DNA of 48,481 nt from Methylophaga sp. (GCF_030651745.1 NZ_JAUSCC010000054.1:1-48481), one strand, 5' to 3'. Shown: positions 1-8,160, counted from the first letter of the stretch. Made by a program: numbers and translations. The notes: generated by a model not told the origin, from the letters alone.

Positions 1-58
1 AAAGTTGACCGAAAAGGGGTGGACGGGAAATGACTTTAACTAAAATGAGGATAGTAAG

Positions 59-1423
59 ATGGAAAACTCGCCAACACTAGAATCCTTGCAGGCAGCATTG
101 GATGCCCAGCAAGCTGTATTCGAAATGCATCAGGCTATGAACGTCGAAGTGTTTTACTGGTGGTGTACCGCCATTATGTTAATGATACATGCAGGCTTCT
201 TGGCATATGAAATGGGTGCTTCACGAAGTAAAAACGCCTTGGCAGCCGGTATCAAGAATATTCTTGCTATCGCGCTGATTATTCCAGCATTTTATCTGTT
301 TGGCTGGTGGATCTATAACGCTTTCCCAACCGGTTTTGTACCGATTGAGGCAGCAGCTGCACTTCCTTGGTCAACCAGTATGGGTCCAGATGTTCAGGAC
401 ATGGGAACTGGTATTTTCTGGGCTGCTTTTGCCTTATTTGGCGCCACGACTGGCTCGATCTTATCCGGTGCTGTCATCGAAAGGATAAGGGTTAGTGCCT
501 TCTTGATTCTGACTATTTTCCTGGGCGGCGTTGTCTGGATTATGGCTGGAGCGTGGGGTTGGCATCCAGATGGCTGGTTATTAACCAAATTCGGCTATCA
601 CGATGTTGGTGCATCGGGCGTTGTGCATGCGGTGGCTGGCTTCTTTACCCTGGGTGTATTGATGAATCTTGGTGCTCGTAAAGGCAAGTTCATCGATGGT
701 ATCCCACAAATCATTTCACCACACAGTCTGCCAATGACATTGATCGGTTTGATGATGATTATCTTTGGTTTCTTTGGATTCCTTGGTGGTTGCATCATCT
801 TTAACGGTGGTGAGACAGGTTGGACCACAATTTATGGCACACCAACCAATCTTTCAGCATTTGCTTTCAATACGCTGATGGGCTTTGCCGGTGGCATTAT
901 CGGTTGTTACATCGCCACACGTGATCCTTTCTGGACTATGTCTGGTGGTCTGGTCGGTATTATCTCGGTAGCCGCTGGTCTGGATCTCTACTCTCCTTCA
1001 CTGGCATTTATCATTGCGGTTTCTACCGGTATCGTCGCAGTTCAATTCGCGAAATTACTGGAAAAACGTGGTATTGATGATGCGGTAGGTGCTGTCAGTG
1101 TTCATGGTTTCACTGGTGTTGTGGCCGTAGTTCTGGTTGGCGTTTTTGCTGGCGGAACACCAAATGCTGAAGGTTTACCTGCGATTAGCTTCGTTGGTCA
1201 ATTTGTCGGTGCGATCGTGATGGGTCTGATGGGCTTTGTTCCAGGATACGGCTTGTCATTTTTACTGAAAAAAGCCAACAGCTTACGGGTACCTGAAGCT
1301 TGTGAAGATATCGGTATTGATGAAGTTGAGCTTTTGGCCAAGCCATACCCTGAAGGTAGTGTGCCAGCAATGACTGCGACTACCAGTGAAGTACCAAATA
1401 AATTAGCCAGTTCTGAAGCATAA
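59..1423 (+). CDS. amtB: Ammonium transporter (Amt family)
   Basis: An inner-membrane ammonium channel of 454 residues, the usual size for the Amt family, with about eleven hydrophobic segments. The two pore histidines appear as H190 (in VVHAVAG) and H349 (in VHGFTG). The ATG follows a GAGG element about 8 bases upstream. There is no cleavable signal sequence; a soluble helix precedes the first membrane segment. The cytoplasmic tail starts with LRVPEACEDIGIDE, so it resembles the usual Amt tail at first, but the HGE-A-Y end that binds PII proteins is replaced by a sequence around AKPYPEG. No glnK is adjacent; the next gene, 11 bases on, is a small membrane protein. Release or uptake of ammonium fits a methylamine user. 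Family assignment is certain; the physiological role is inferred. Confidence 0.95.
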   Translation: MENSPTLESLQAALDAQQAVFEMHQAMNVEVFYWWCTAIMLMIHAGFLAYEMGASRSKNALAAGIKNILAIALIIPAFYLFGWWIYNAFPTGFVPIEAAAALPWSTSMGPDVQDMGTGIFWAAFALFGATTGSILSGAVIERIRVSAFLILTIFLGGVVWIMAGAWGWHPDGWLLTKFGYHDVGASGVVHAVAGFFTLGVLMNLGARKGKFIDGIPQIISPHSLPMTLIGLMMIIFGFFGFLGGCIIFNGGETGWTTIYGTPTNLSAFAFNTLMGFAGGIIGCYIATRDPFWTMSGGLVGIISVAAGLDLYSPSLAFIIAVSTGIVAVQFAKLLEKRGIDDAVGAVSVHGFTGVVAVVLVGVFAGGTPNAEGLPAISFVGQFVGAIVMGLMGFVPGYGLSFLLKKANSLRVPEACEDIGIDEVELLAKPYPEGSVPAMTATTSEVPNKLASSEA

Positions 1424-1434
1424 GGAGCTTTATT

Positions 1435-1599
1435 ATGGGAAGTTCAATTACAACCTGGGAAAACGTCGGTGCTTACTTTACCTTTGCAGATAACCCATTT
1501 GCACTGGTGCTGTTCACCATCGGTACTGCGGCCATTATTGTCGGCTTGATTATTTCAATCATCCGTCATGAAAATGCGGCATTTGAAAAAATTAAATGA
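1435..1599 (+). CDS. Small single-pass membrane protein downstream of amtB
   Basis: A 54-residue protein. The start has an AAGGAG ribosome site 6 bases upstream, and the gene begins 11 bases after the amtB stop, so the two are almost certainly co-transcribed. Residues 1-20 are polar and aromatic, about 22-43 form one hydrophobic helix (PFALVLFTIGTAAIIVGLII), and the tail RHENAAFEKIK is charged and probably cytoplasmic. The reading frame is open from a strong ribosome site to just before a terminator. I do not recognise the family. Its position suggests an accessory or regulatory peptide of the ammonium transporter, which is inference. Confidence 0.75.
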   Translation: MGSSITTWENVGAYFTFADNPFALVLFTIGTAAIIVGLIISIIRHENAAFEKIK

Positions 1600-1644
1600 T
1601 GTTTAACCCTGTGTTGAACAGGGAAACAATATTGTGTTGTTAAT

Positions 1645-1675
1645 AAAAACCCCGGCTTTATGTCGGGGTTTTTTT
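1645..1675 (+). terminator. Intrinsic terminator of the amtB operon
   Basis: A hairpin with a GC core (CCCCG pairing with CGGGG, flanked by A/T pairs) and a 9-base loop, followed by a run of seven T. It lies 45 bases after the small membrane gene and ends that transcript. The A run on the left side may also let it act on minus-strand transcripts. Confidence 0.88.
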
Positions 1676-1762
1676 ATATTAAACCGATTATCTGCTTCAG
1701 TTTTAAATTTTGAAAAGCAGATTGATTTGCTTTTAAATCATTCTGTCAGTGATTTATCGCGT

Positions 1763-2605
1763 TTAATTGATGATCATCTCTTGATTGATAATTCGTCGTT
1801 GCTGTTTAAGACGATATTCTCCCGGGCCGTATCCAGTAACTTTTTTGAAATGATGGTTAAAATGCGCCTGATCAAAATAACCACATTGCAATGCCGTATC
1901 AACCAGTAATTGTTGCGGATTAAGCTTGAGTTGAAGCCGGGCAGCCTTGATTCTCAGCAGAAGTTTAAGCTGGTTGGGTGGAATACCAACCTGATGGTGA
2001 AAGTAACGTTCAGCTTGTCGGCGTGTTATGCCCATTTTATTCAAAGTCTGAACCAATTCGTTATCAGCAACCGCAAGCTGATGGCTCAAGTGTTGGACTG
2101 GACCATAAATAGGCTGTTGTTTGGTGAATTGATTTAGCAGCCATGTTTCTGTGAGTTTGACACGTTGTTGAAAATCGGCATTTATCAGTTGTTCAAATAA
2201 CGTTTCTAAACCCTTGAGCTTGAGATCGTTTGCCGCGAACTCTTCCTGTACCAATTCGTTCATGGCTAACCCCAATAGCGCGTTTGCACCGCCGGGTTTA
2301 AAACGGATCCCAAAACTGTCCACTTCAGCTTCAAAGCGGATGCTGCCGAACTTTTGCAGCGCATTAAACCAACAACCTTCAGCATTGCCTTTGAAGTGAA
2401 ATAACAGACTGCAACCACCGTCTGGATATAACTTTTCCTGATGAAGTTGCTGCAGCTGAGTTTGAGCCATCCAGTAACATTCAATCCAGGGCGATAATAA
2501 GGCATCAGGCACTACACGCTGATAACCTAGATAAACCAGCTCCTGAATTTGATTGACTTGATTTTGATCAATTGGTCGCACGATATTTCGTTTCCAAAAC
2601 TGCAA
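1763..2605 (-). CDS. AraC family transcriptional regulator
   Basis: A 280-residue one-component regulator. The C-terminal part (about 180-275) is an AraC-type double helix-turn-helix, with the recognisable second-motif stretch CGYFDQAHFNHHFKK followed by TGYGPGEYR. The N-terminal part holds the PDGG-LLFHFKG and FGIRFKPGGA patterns seen in regulators with a DUF6597-type sensor domain. The given start is a TTG; a GTG at 2581 would shorten it by eight residues, and no ATG is suitable. It is the last gene of a minus-strand set with the cupin (33-base gap) and the AhpD-like gene, so it may control that set. The ligand is unknown. Confidence 0.85.
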   Translation of the reverse strand: MQFWKRNIVRPIDQNQVNQIQELVYLGYQRVVPDALLSPWIECYWMAQTQLQQLHQEKLYPDGGCSLLFHFKGNAEGCWFNALQKFGSIRFEAEVDSFGIRFKPGGANALLGLAMNELVQEEFAANDLKLKGLETLFEQLINADFQQRVKLTETWLLNQFTKQQPIYGPVQHLSHQLAVADNELVQTLNKMGITRRQAERYFHHQVGIPPNQLKLLLRIKAARLQLKLNPQQLLVDTALQCGYFDQAHFNHHFKKVTGYGPGEYRLKQQRRIINQEMIIN

Positions 2606-2638
2606 ACGGGTAAATCACCGTTATTGAATAATATCAAT

Positions 2639-3043
2639 TTATTCATTTAGTGGAATAACTGTATTGGCACCCTGAGTTTTAATAAAAACCACTAAAAAAA
2701 CGGCTTCATGCTCTTTACTGGCATTACGGGAAATTAAATGAATATCTTCAGGAGATTCATAGAAAGTCTCACCGGCATGTAGCTGAATAATATCTCCGCC
2801 TTCAACCTGCATTTCCACGGTACCGGCAAGTACATACACCAGCGTGTGTGCGTTATGTCTATGGGGTGAAGTACTTTCACCGGGAGCATAACGTACCGTG
2901 ATCATCTCGACTTCCTCGTTAAATGGAGCCTGAAGTTGTTGAGATAACAAATGTGTTATGTCGTTGGCTTTGACCACAGGTGAATAGAGGATTGCCAATG
3001 AAATATTCAGCAAAAACACAGCAAAAAAATCTTTTTTCATCAT
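2639..3043 (-). CDS. Exported small cupin protein
   Basis: A 134-residue protein with an N-terminal signal peptide (MMKKDFFAVFLL, then a hydrophobic core ending near VVKA), so it is probably periplasmic. The rest is one cupin domain: the first motif carries the metal-ligand pattern H-R-H-N-A-H-T and the second has GETFYESPEDIH. The start has a GAGGGG ribosome site. It lies 13 bases downstream of the AhpD-like gene and 33 bases upstream of the araC-type gene. Exported cupins of this size occur beside carboxymuconolactone decarboxylase-like genes, but no substrate can be assigned from sequence. Confidence 0.8.
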   Translation of the reverse strand: MMKKDFFAVFLLNISLAILYSPVVKANDITHLLSQQLQAPFNEEVEMITVRYAPGESTSPHRHNAHTLVYVLAGTVEMQVEGGDIIQLHAGETFYESPEDIHLISRNASKEHEAVFLVVFIKTQGANTVIPLNE

Positions 3044-3056
3044 TTTATCCCCTCAA

Positions 3057-3512
3057 TTAGACGTTATCGCGTTGGGGAATAAAATGAAACGTAGCAACTA
3101 CTCGGTTCCAACTATTGATTTTCACAATGGTTGAAACAAGTGCAATCATTTCAGCTTCCGAAAAATGCTGGTTTAATCTGTCAAAATCTTCTTGTGAAAC
3201 CCGTTGAGAGGGTAATTTTGTCAGCAGCTCACAAAGATTAAGGGCTGCGGCCTCTTGTTCAGAAAACCAGGGGACTTCCCGCCACGCAGCAATCACATCC
3301 AAACGTTGCTGGTCTTCTCCCAGCTCACGGGCATGTTTGAAATGCATATCCAGACAAAAACCACAGCCATTTATCTGGGATGCTCGGATTTCAAGCAAAC
3401 AAATTAAACGTTTATCCAGGGATGTGTTATCGACCGCATCGGCTATTAAACCGAGTCCTTGAGGTAAAGCAGGAAACAGTCGGTAGACTTTTGCTTGATT
3501 GATTCTTGACAT
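3057..3512 (-). CDS. Carboxymuconolactone decarboxylase / AhpD-like protein
   Basis: A 151-residue all-helical protein of the AhpD/CMD family. The active-site core reads EIRASQINGCGFCLDMHFKHA, giving the E-x(n)-C-x-x-C-x(3)-H pattern of alkylhydroperoxidase-like members, which use the two cysteines for peroxide reduction. The downstream AALNLCELLTKL and NSWNRVVATFHF segments also fit the family. It is the first gene of the AhpD-cupin-AraC set. The ribosome site and ATG lie inside a long RNA hairpin, and a palindrome overlaps the likely promoter. A role in oxidative or thiol-linked detoxification is inferred. Confidence 0.85.
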   Translation of the reverse strand: MSRINQAKVYRLFPALPQGLGLIADAVDNTSLDKRLICLLEIRASQINGCGFCLDMHFKHARELGEDQQRLDVIAAWREVPWFSEQEAAALNLCELLTKLPSQRVSQEDFDRLNQHFSEAEMIALVSTIVKINSWNRVVATFHFIPQRDNV

Positions 3513-3549
3513 AATTCACTCCGTATTTGATGACGGAATGAATTATGTC
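3508..3549 (-). promoter_or_regulatory. Inverted repeat that would hide the ribosome site and start codon of the AhpD-like gene
   Basis: On the minus strand the arms GACATAATTCATTCCGT and ACGGAGTGAATTATGTC are 17 bases each with an 8-base loop. The only non-Watson-Crick position is a U-G pair in RNA, so the stem is continuous. The right arm contains the GGAG ribosome site and the ATG of the gene starting at 3512. Translation would need melting of the stem. It could instead be, or also be, a protein-binding operator in DNA. Confidence 0.65.
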
Positions 3550-3579
3550 GATAAGCAAAATCATTGAATTGTAAATTTG

Positions 3580-3592
3580 CGTCAAATTGACG
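3580..3592. promoter_or_regulatory. Palindromic operator candidate CGTCAAATTGACG
   Basis: A 13-base perfect dyad (CGTCAA, one centre base, TTGACG) about 68 bases upstream of the AhpD-like start. A third half-site, CGTCAA, lies at about 3617. On the minus strand the TTGACG half could serve as a -35 box, with a weak GATTTT -10 box 17 bases on, so a bound protein would block or recruit polymerase. The regulator is unknown; the AraC-type gene of the same set is one candidate. Confidence 0.45.
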
Positions 3593-3665
3593 TTTTTAAT
3601 CTAAACACAGATAAAACGTCAAATAACTTTTATCAATTAACAAAGTAAAAACTGTCTCTTTCGAA

Positions 3666-4196
3666 TCAATTTCTATCCCAATCTTTTAAATCACGCATGG
3701 CATATTTAATAGCGCGTTCCCAGGCTTGATCGGTGTTACCACGGAAATCATAGGCTTTGCGTTTGACGAGTTTGCCGGTATTGGCATCTTTAAATTCGAC
3801 ATGTAATGTCGAGATCAAATGGCTCATGCGAAAGACATTTGGCACCACAACGATCTCTGCACCAAGCTCTTTGGCCAGGGTAATCTCGCAGCCATTGCAG
3901 TTATGTAAATCCTGCTTGTCATCAGCCGCTTTAATTTTATCCAATGATTCGGCATCGTTAATGATATTAAAGCGCGTTTTGTCTTGTAATTCGCTTCGCA
4001 GATGCTCACTGAACTTGGCAATCTTTGCTTCATTCTCGGCTTGATCGCCGGTTACTGTGCTATCACCAGTGATCAAAATATCCAGCACCAGGGTTTTATA
4101 GTCATGTTTCGGATGATCTTCTGCCATCACGGCAGCCGCGCTGAAAGAAAATACAAAGATCAGAAAGTATCTGGTGACTCGGGTCATTAATTGCAT
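3666..4196 (-). CDS. Secreted DUF2380/DUF3280-like protein
   Basis: A 176-residue protein with a signal peptide (hydrophobic YFLIFVFSFSAAAVMA, cleavage likely after AVMA). The mature part has the layout of the DUF2380/DUF3280 group: an opening strand (KTLVLDILITGDST), a stretch around FNIINDAESLD, a Cys pair (HNCNGCE), and a strand around AEIVVVPNVFRMSHLI, then a tail rich in basic residues. GGAG lies 6 bases before the ATG. It stands alone between two intergenic gaps. Such proteins are predicted periplasmic and are sometimes seen near methanol or PQQ-dehydrogenase genes; no function is established here. Confidence 0.65.
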   Translation of the reverse strand: MQLMTRVTRYFLIFVFSFSAAAVMAEDHPKHDYKTLVLDILITGDSTVTGDQAENEAKIAKFSEHLRSELQDKTRFNIINDAESLDKIKAADDKQDLHNCNGCEITLAKELGAEIVVVPNVFRMSHLISTLHVEFKDANTGKLVKRKAYDFRGNTDQAWERAIKYAMRDLKDWDRN

Positions 4197-4306
4197 GTAT
4201 TACTCCAAAAAACATAGGTCTCACCTTAACAGTGACAATGTTTGGCTGAAACAGTTTTTTGACCGCAAACAGCGGGATATTTGCCCGTTAAGTAAATAGG
4301 GTCGTG

Positions 4307-5047
4307 TTAATGCTGGAAATGGCCGTTTTTGAGAAAATTGAGCGTTTGGGATTGCACTACGCTATTTCTCATAATTAGTGGATGGGTCTGAGGGACGATA
4401 AGAAAATCCTGCATACCTTCCAGCTTGGCTTTTTCAATAGAAACCTTGCCATCATCTGGTCCGGGAATCAGTGTAGATAAAATGAGATTGATAGATCGGT
4501 TACCAGTGATCACACCCAGTTCAAAACTCGCAGCTCCCAATTTATTGGGTAATGAATCTTCCGCCGTGCCAAGCTGTTTGCCTGCTGGCCCATTAATCCA
4601 TTCAAATAAACCCCAGGTGCCGAGTTTGTCTACCACTTCACTGCCCTGGTTAGGAGGCGACAACATCACTACCCTGCCGATTTTGATTGAGGGATTTTCA
4701 TTGGCGATTTGTCGAACAATAATGCCACCCAATGAATGGGTGACAAAGTTGATAGTCGACAACGGATCCAAAAAGCATTTTTTCATTTCCGGAACCACAA
4801 ACTCATCGGTCAACGCTTCAACACGATGCTGACGTGACGGGTAATCAATATTACAAACCGTATACCCCGCTTGACTGAGTTGTGTCGCCATAGAATTCAT
4901 GGAAGCCGAGGATCGTGCAAGACCATGTAATAACACCACATTTTCCGCACTGTCTTGACTCACAGCATAGGGTGACATTGTGCTTAACAGCAGCAAGCAC
5001 AATGTTTTTATCCCTTTGCGAATGAAATCGTTTTTACCTTTCCACAT
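4307..5047 (-). CDS. Exported alpha/beta hydrolase (lipase-like)
   Basis: A 246-residue protein with a signal peptide (basic start, then TLCLLLLSTMSPYAVS). The mature part opens with VVLLHGLARSSASM, an oxyanion-loop HG motif. The nucleophile elbow is THSLGG (catalytic Ser), followed by RVVMLSPPNQGSEVVD. An acidic residue in GPDDGKVS and the histidine in QTHPLIM complete a plausible triad. The fold and motifs fit periplasmic or secreted lipases and esterases of the class-2/PGAP1-like group. It starts 7 bases after the stop of the symporter gene, so it may be the distal gene of that operon. Confidence 0.82.
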   Translation of the reverse strand: MWKGKNDFIRKGIKTLCLLLLSTMSPYAVSQDSAENVVLLHGLARSSASMNSMATQLSQAGYTVCNIDYPSRQHRVEALTDEFVVPEMKKCFLDPLSTINFVTHSLGGIIVRQIANENPSIKIGRVVMLSPPNQGSEVVDKLGTWGLFEWINGPAGKQLGTAEDSLPNKLGAASFELGVITGNRSINLILSTLIPGPDDGKVSIEKAKLEGMQDFLIVPQTHPLIMRNSVVQSQTLNFLKNGHFQH

Positions 5048-5054
5048 CTACCAA

Positions 5055-6545
5055 CTAAACCGATTTGATCTGAGTCTGTTTGCTTTTTGGACGGGTGGCT
5101 TTTGCCAAGGCAATATCTTGCCAAAGTTTTTCCACATGTGATTCAACCGGCCGACAAAAGCCTGCAATCAGCATGATTGTCAGTGTAGTTAAAAAGCCGT
5201 AAACACCCGGCGTCCAACCATAAGTTTGGATAAATGCCGGGTCAATAATGGTTAAACCAAACGACACCGCCATACCCGCTAAAAATCCACTAACTGCACC
5301 GATTTTATTGGCACGTTTCCAATACAGACCGAGTAACACTACCGGTGACAATACAATCATGCCCTGATAAGTCATCAATGCCAGAAACACTAATTGCCCT
5401 TCTCTTATATATGCACCAATTAATGCACCGATGCTCATAAACACTACTGACCAACGGGCGATTTGCAAAGCCGTTTTTTCACTGATATCGCGTTTAATAA
5501 CTTGGGCCAAGTCCCCCGAAATCGCCGTCGACATGGCATTGAGAATACTGCTGACCGTACCCAGACTTGCTGCCATGACTAAAACGGCAAAAAAGCCCAA
5601 CGGCCATGCACCAGCCTGACTATGGATCCAGAACATGGCTTCCTGTGGATTTTGCTGAGCAAACGGTAATGGGTGCAAAGCCATAGCCAATAGAAACAAT
5701 AAACCGAATGACAATATGCCAAGCGTCGGCGCAAACAATACCGATTGTTTAATAGTTCGAATGCTGTCAGCAGCAAATAATTTGTTATAGACCCATGGCC
5801 ACATAAAGCCGCCCAGACCGCTGGTGATAACAATGGCCATCCAGTAATTCGGCGACATATCCCAGCCGGGACCGGGAAAGGTTAACGCTTCAGGGCTTTG
5901 TTCGAGAATACGTTGCATCGCGCCTTCGATACCGCCAAGTTGTGTGTAAATAACCCACAGCAGAATGGCAGAACCGGCAATCAACATATACAGACCTTGG
6001 ATGATATTGGCGGTGATAACCGAACGCATACCACCCAAAGCAACATAAAACACCACCACAAATATACCGATGATCATTCCCAGTAACGGGCTGATAAAAC
6101 CATCGGTGGCATAGTTAAAAACATAGCCAATGGTGTACCACTCCATCAATAACCACGGCACCGACAAGGCCACACCAGCAAACCCAGTCAATACTCGAAT
6201 CGTGTCACTACGATAACGTAGCCCAAGCAATTCAGACTGGGTACGGATATTGTATTTTTTGCCCCAGATAAAGGATTTTTCAGCCACCAGATACATCACC
6301 AGCATGGTGATAATGCCATAGGGAATAACATACATCCCGATCATGCCGAAACTGACGGCGAAGCCTGAAAATACCGTATAACCAGCACCAACATACCAGG
6401 TAGCCAGAAAGCCCAGCGTGATCCCCAGTACGCCAATACTATGGCTGGCAGTTGCATAATCATTGAGCGTTTTCACACCCATTTGTCGGCGATTAATCCA
6501 TAAAATCAGGCCAAGAAAAACGGCCAGCATCAGCATTGGAATCAT
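5055..6545 (-). CDS. Sodium:solute symporter (SSF family)
   Basis: A 496-residue inner-membrane transporter with about thirteen hydrophobic helices. Family features include a first segment with GVLGITLGFLATWYVGAGYTVFSGF and the central GGMRSVITANIIQGLYM signature that recalls the SSF motif, plus VSSILNAMSTAISGDL. Substrate cannot be read from sequence; SSF members carry acetate, pantothenate, proline, urea or other solutes with sodium. Its ATG overlaps the TGA of the small DUF3311-like gene by 4 bases. Pairing with a short two-helix protein is common in this family. Confidence 0.9.
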   Translation of the reverse strand: MIPMLMLAVFLGLILWINRRQMGVKTLNDYATASHSIGVLGITLGFLATWYVGAGYTVFSGFAVSFGMIGMYVIPYGIITMLVMYLVAEKSFIWGKKYNIRTQSELLGLRYRSDTIRVLTGFAGVALSVPWLLMEWYTIGYVFNYATDGFISPLLGMIIGIFVVVFYVALGGMRSVITANIIQGLYMLIAGSAILLWVIYTQLGGIEGAMQRILEQSPEALTFPGPGWDMSPNYWMAIVITSGLGGFMWPWVYNKLFAADSIRTIKQSVLFAPTLGILSFGLLFLLAMALHPLPFAQQNPQEAMFWIHSQAGAWPLGFFAVLVMAASLGTVSSILNAMSTAISGDLAQVIKRDISEKTALQIARWSVVFMSIGALIGAYIREGQLVFLALMTYQGMIVLSPVVLLGLYWKRANKIGAVSGFLAGMAVSFGLTIIDPAFIQTYGWTPGVYGFLTTLTIMLIAGFCRPVESHVEKLWQDIALAKATRPKSKQTQIKSV

Positions 6546-6775
6546 TTCGACTCCTCCGCTACAACTTCAATATCCAAATCCCCACTACGACTTTCGGCGA
6601 GATACCAGCAGGCAAGAAATAATGCGCCTAACAGCGCTAAAGCTATCTGCCATAGGAAAGCAAAAGGTAAGCCCATAAAGCTGGGTTCAATACGATTGGC
6701 CCAGGTGAAAAAAAACGGAAATGTCGCTAAAACAATGGTCGATAAAATCAACACTAAAAAAATAGCTGTGCGCAT
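6542..6775 (-). CDS. DUF3311-like small membrane partner of the symporter
   Basis: A 77-residue protein with two membrane helices (about 2-22 and 36-56) separated by a PFFFTWANRIEPSFMGLPF loop, the typical layout of DUF3311 proteins encoded ahead of SSF symporters. An upstream TTG at 6826 would add 17 residues, but the ATG at 6775 starts directly at the first helix and is preferred. Its stop overlaps the symporter start (ATGA), which points to translational coupling. A role as an accessory subunit is inferred from the family pairing. Confidence 0.75.
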   Translation of the reverse strand: MRTAIFLVLILSTIVLATFPFFFTWANRIEPSFMGLPFAFLWQIALALLGALFLACWYLAESRSGDLDIEVVAEESK

Positions 6776-6871
6776 AAAACATCCAGATCTGTTTTTATTA
6801 AACGGGAGTGACAAACATGTCAGCAAACTGATTGCAGTTCATTATCTTGGGTTAATAACGATTGCTTAAAA

Positions 6872-6921
6872 TTCAGGGCCAGACATAACGGAGATAATTT
6901 TCAGTTATGTTTGGCCCTGAA
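6872..6921. terminator. Long stem-loop, second of a tandem pair after the DUF1097 gene
   Basis: Arms TTCAGGGCCAGACATAAC and GTTATGTTTGGCCCTGAA form an 18-base stem with one G-U pair and a 14-base loop. On the minus strand it is followed by TTTTAAG, so it could be a second terminator behind the one at 6922-6951. It could also be an RNA processing or protection element, since it lies about 100 bases upstream of the DUF3311-like gene. Confidence 0.5.
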
Positions 6922-6951
6922 CAGAAATAAAAAACCCGCTTAGGCGGGTTT
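6922..6951 (-). terminator. Intrinsic terminator of the DUF1097 gene
   Basis: On the minus strand AAACCCGC and GCGGGTTT form an 8-base stem with a 4-base loop, followed by TTTTATTTC. It begins just after the stop of the gene at 6954-7463 and would end its transcript before the symporter operon. Confidence 0.85.
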
Positions 6952-6953
6952 AG

Positions 6954-7463
6954 TTATGATTTCTTTTCGATTGCACCGGCGAGTTTGGCAGATAACAAAC
7001 CAAAGACTGCACCCAGAATAGTAGAAAGAATGACGATAAGAACAGGATTTGTCATATTCATCGTTAAGGCACTTCCGGCATTAGCTGTTTGCAAACCAAA
7101 AGCCGCCGTCGCTGCATAGCCATATACATTGGCAGGTACTACTGATAACAAATCAAATCTGGCAACAATAACCAGGAAAAATACTGTAACAGCAATATAA
7201 ATAGCTGGTCCTGCTGCACCCGGTATGCTCAAAGGATTAGTGGTGGCTAATAATAGAGCAATACCAGCAATTACCGCACCGTAGCTCATTCCCACAATGG
7301 TTTTTTGCAGGGCTGGCATATCAGCACCTGTATGGAAGAAACACGCCCAAGCGATAAAACCAGCCCAGACCAAAACAAAACCGGCTAAAGGACCTAATGC
7401 AAGAAACGCCCAAATGCCGCCTAATACAGCAATACTAATAGATAATGCAGTTAACTTTGTCAT
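6954..7463 (-). CDS. DUF1097 family inner-membrane protein
   Basis: A 169-residue hydrophobic protein with about five to six membrane helices, of the DUF1097 group (the family of E. coli YcdZ). Recognisable parts are the GFVLVWAGFIAWACFFHTGAD stretch early on and the terminal ILGAVFGLLSAKLA helix. The ATG follows a GAGA-type ribosome site. It is flanked by its own terminator and a 187-base upstream gap, so it is probably single-gene. Its upstream region carries an 18-base motif also found upstream of the MASE1-GGDEF gene. The function of the family is unknown; transport is suspected. Confidence 0.8.
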   Translation of the reverse strand: MTKLTALSISIAVLGGIWAFLALGPLAGFVLVWAGFIAWACFFHTGADMPALQKTIVGMSYGAVIAGIALLLATTNPLSIPGAAGPAIYIAVTVFFLVIVARFDLLSVVPANVYGYAATAAFGLQTANAGSALTMNMTNPVLIVILSTILGAVFGLLSAKLAGAIEKKS

Positions 7464-7650
7464 ACGTTCTCTCCGTTGATTTTTATTAAATTAACAACCC
7501 GTTCCATCTATTTATAAACTTATTTAACTTTAGGGTTGCCGGAGTGATAGTAGTCCTATAAATCTATTGCTGTAAACCAGTTTGCACCAGAACTGTGCGC
7601 AAAGTGAGCAAAAATGGGGCACCAGACGATTTAATAAATTAATCAGACAC

Positions 7651-8160
7651 TTAAATTGACGCCGGCAACCACTCCGGCATCCAGGGAATATCGGTTATGC
7701 CCAGATCAATGCCCTGTTGTGATAATAAAGTCGCTATTTGTCCACGATGATGGGTTTGATGGTTAAACATATGGGTCAGCAATGCCCAGGCAGGTAATGT
7801 CCTGGTTCGATTATCAATACCACTCTGATAATGAAGCTCTGCTGACAGCCATGTCGAAGTCAACGTTTCTGTGAACTCAATAATCGTTTGATCGAACTGT
7901 TCTCGGGCTGTCGTTAAATCTGCAAAATCTCTATAAATCTCCTGTCCTAAACGATAGGGTGCAGGCTGATTGTTAAATCTAGCCATCCACGCATGATCGG
8001 CAAATAAAAGATGATTTAAGGTCGCATAAATCGAACCGAAAAAGGCCCCGAGATCTGCTTTAAGCAATTCATCTGAAAGGCTTCGGCAAACCATATACAG
8101 ACGCTGGTTCATCCACTTGTTATAGCGCGCCATCAACTGATAATGCTGAGCGGGATTCAC
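7651..8160 (-). CDS. DinB family protein
   Basis: A 169-residue four-helix-bundle protein of the DinB/YfiT-like superfamily, which binds a metal through three histidines. They appear as the His in TLNHLLFADHAW and the pair in MFNHQTHHRGQ. It opens with HYQLMARYNKWMNQRLY, typical of bacterial DinB proteins. The start is a GTG that overlaps the TGA of the NTF2-like gene by 4 bases (GTGA), so the two are coupled. Members include thiol transferases and proteins of unknown role; substrate cannot be assigned. Confidence 0.85.
   Translation of the reverse strand: MNPAQHYQLMARYNKWMNQRLYMVCRSLSDELLKADLGAFFGSIYATLNHLLFADHAWMARFNNQPAPYRLGQEIYRDFADLTTAREQFDQTIIEFTETLTSTWLSAELHYQSGIDNRTRTLPAWALLTHMFNHQTHHRGQIATLLSQQGIDLGITDIPWMPEWLPASI

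Noticed and set aside
1..58. A sigma-54 site upstream of amtB
   Set aside because: No TGGCAC-N5-TTGC pattern is present in the 58 bases available; the promoter may lie outside the window.
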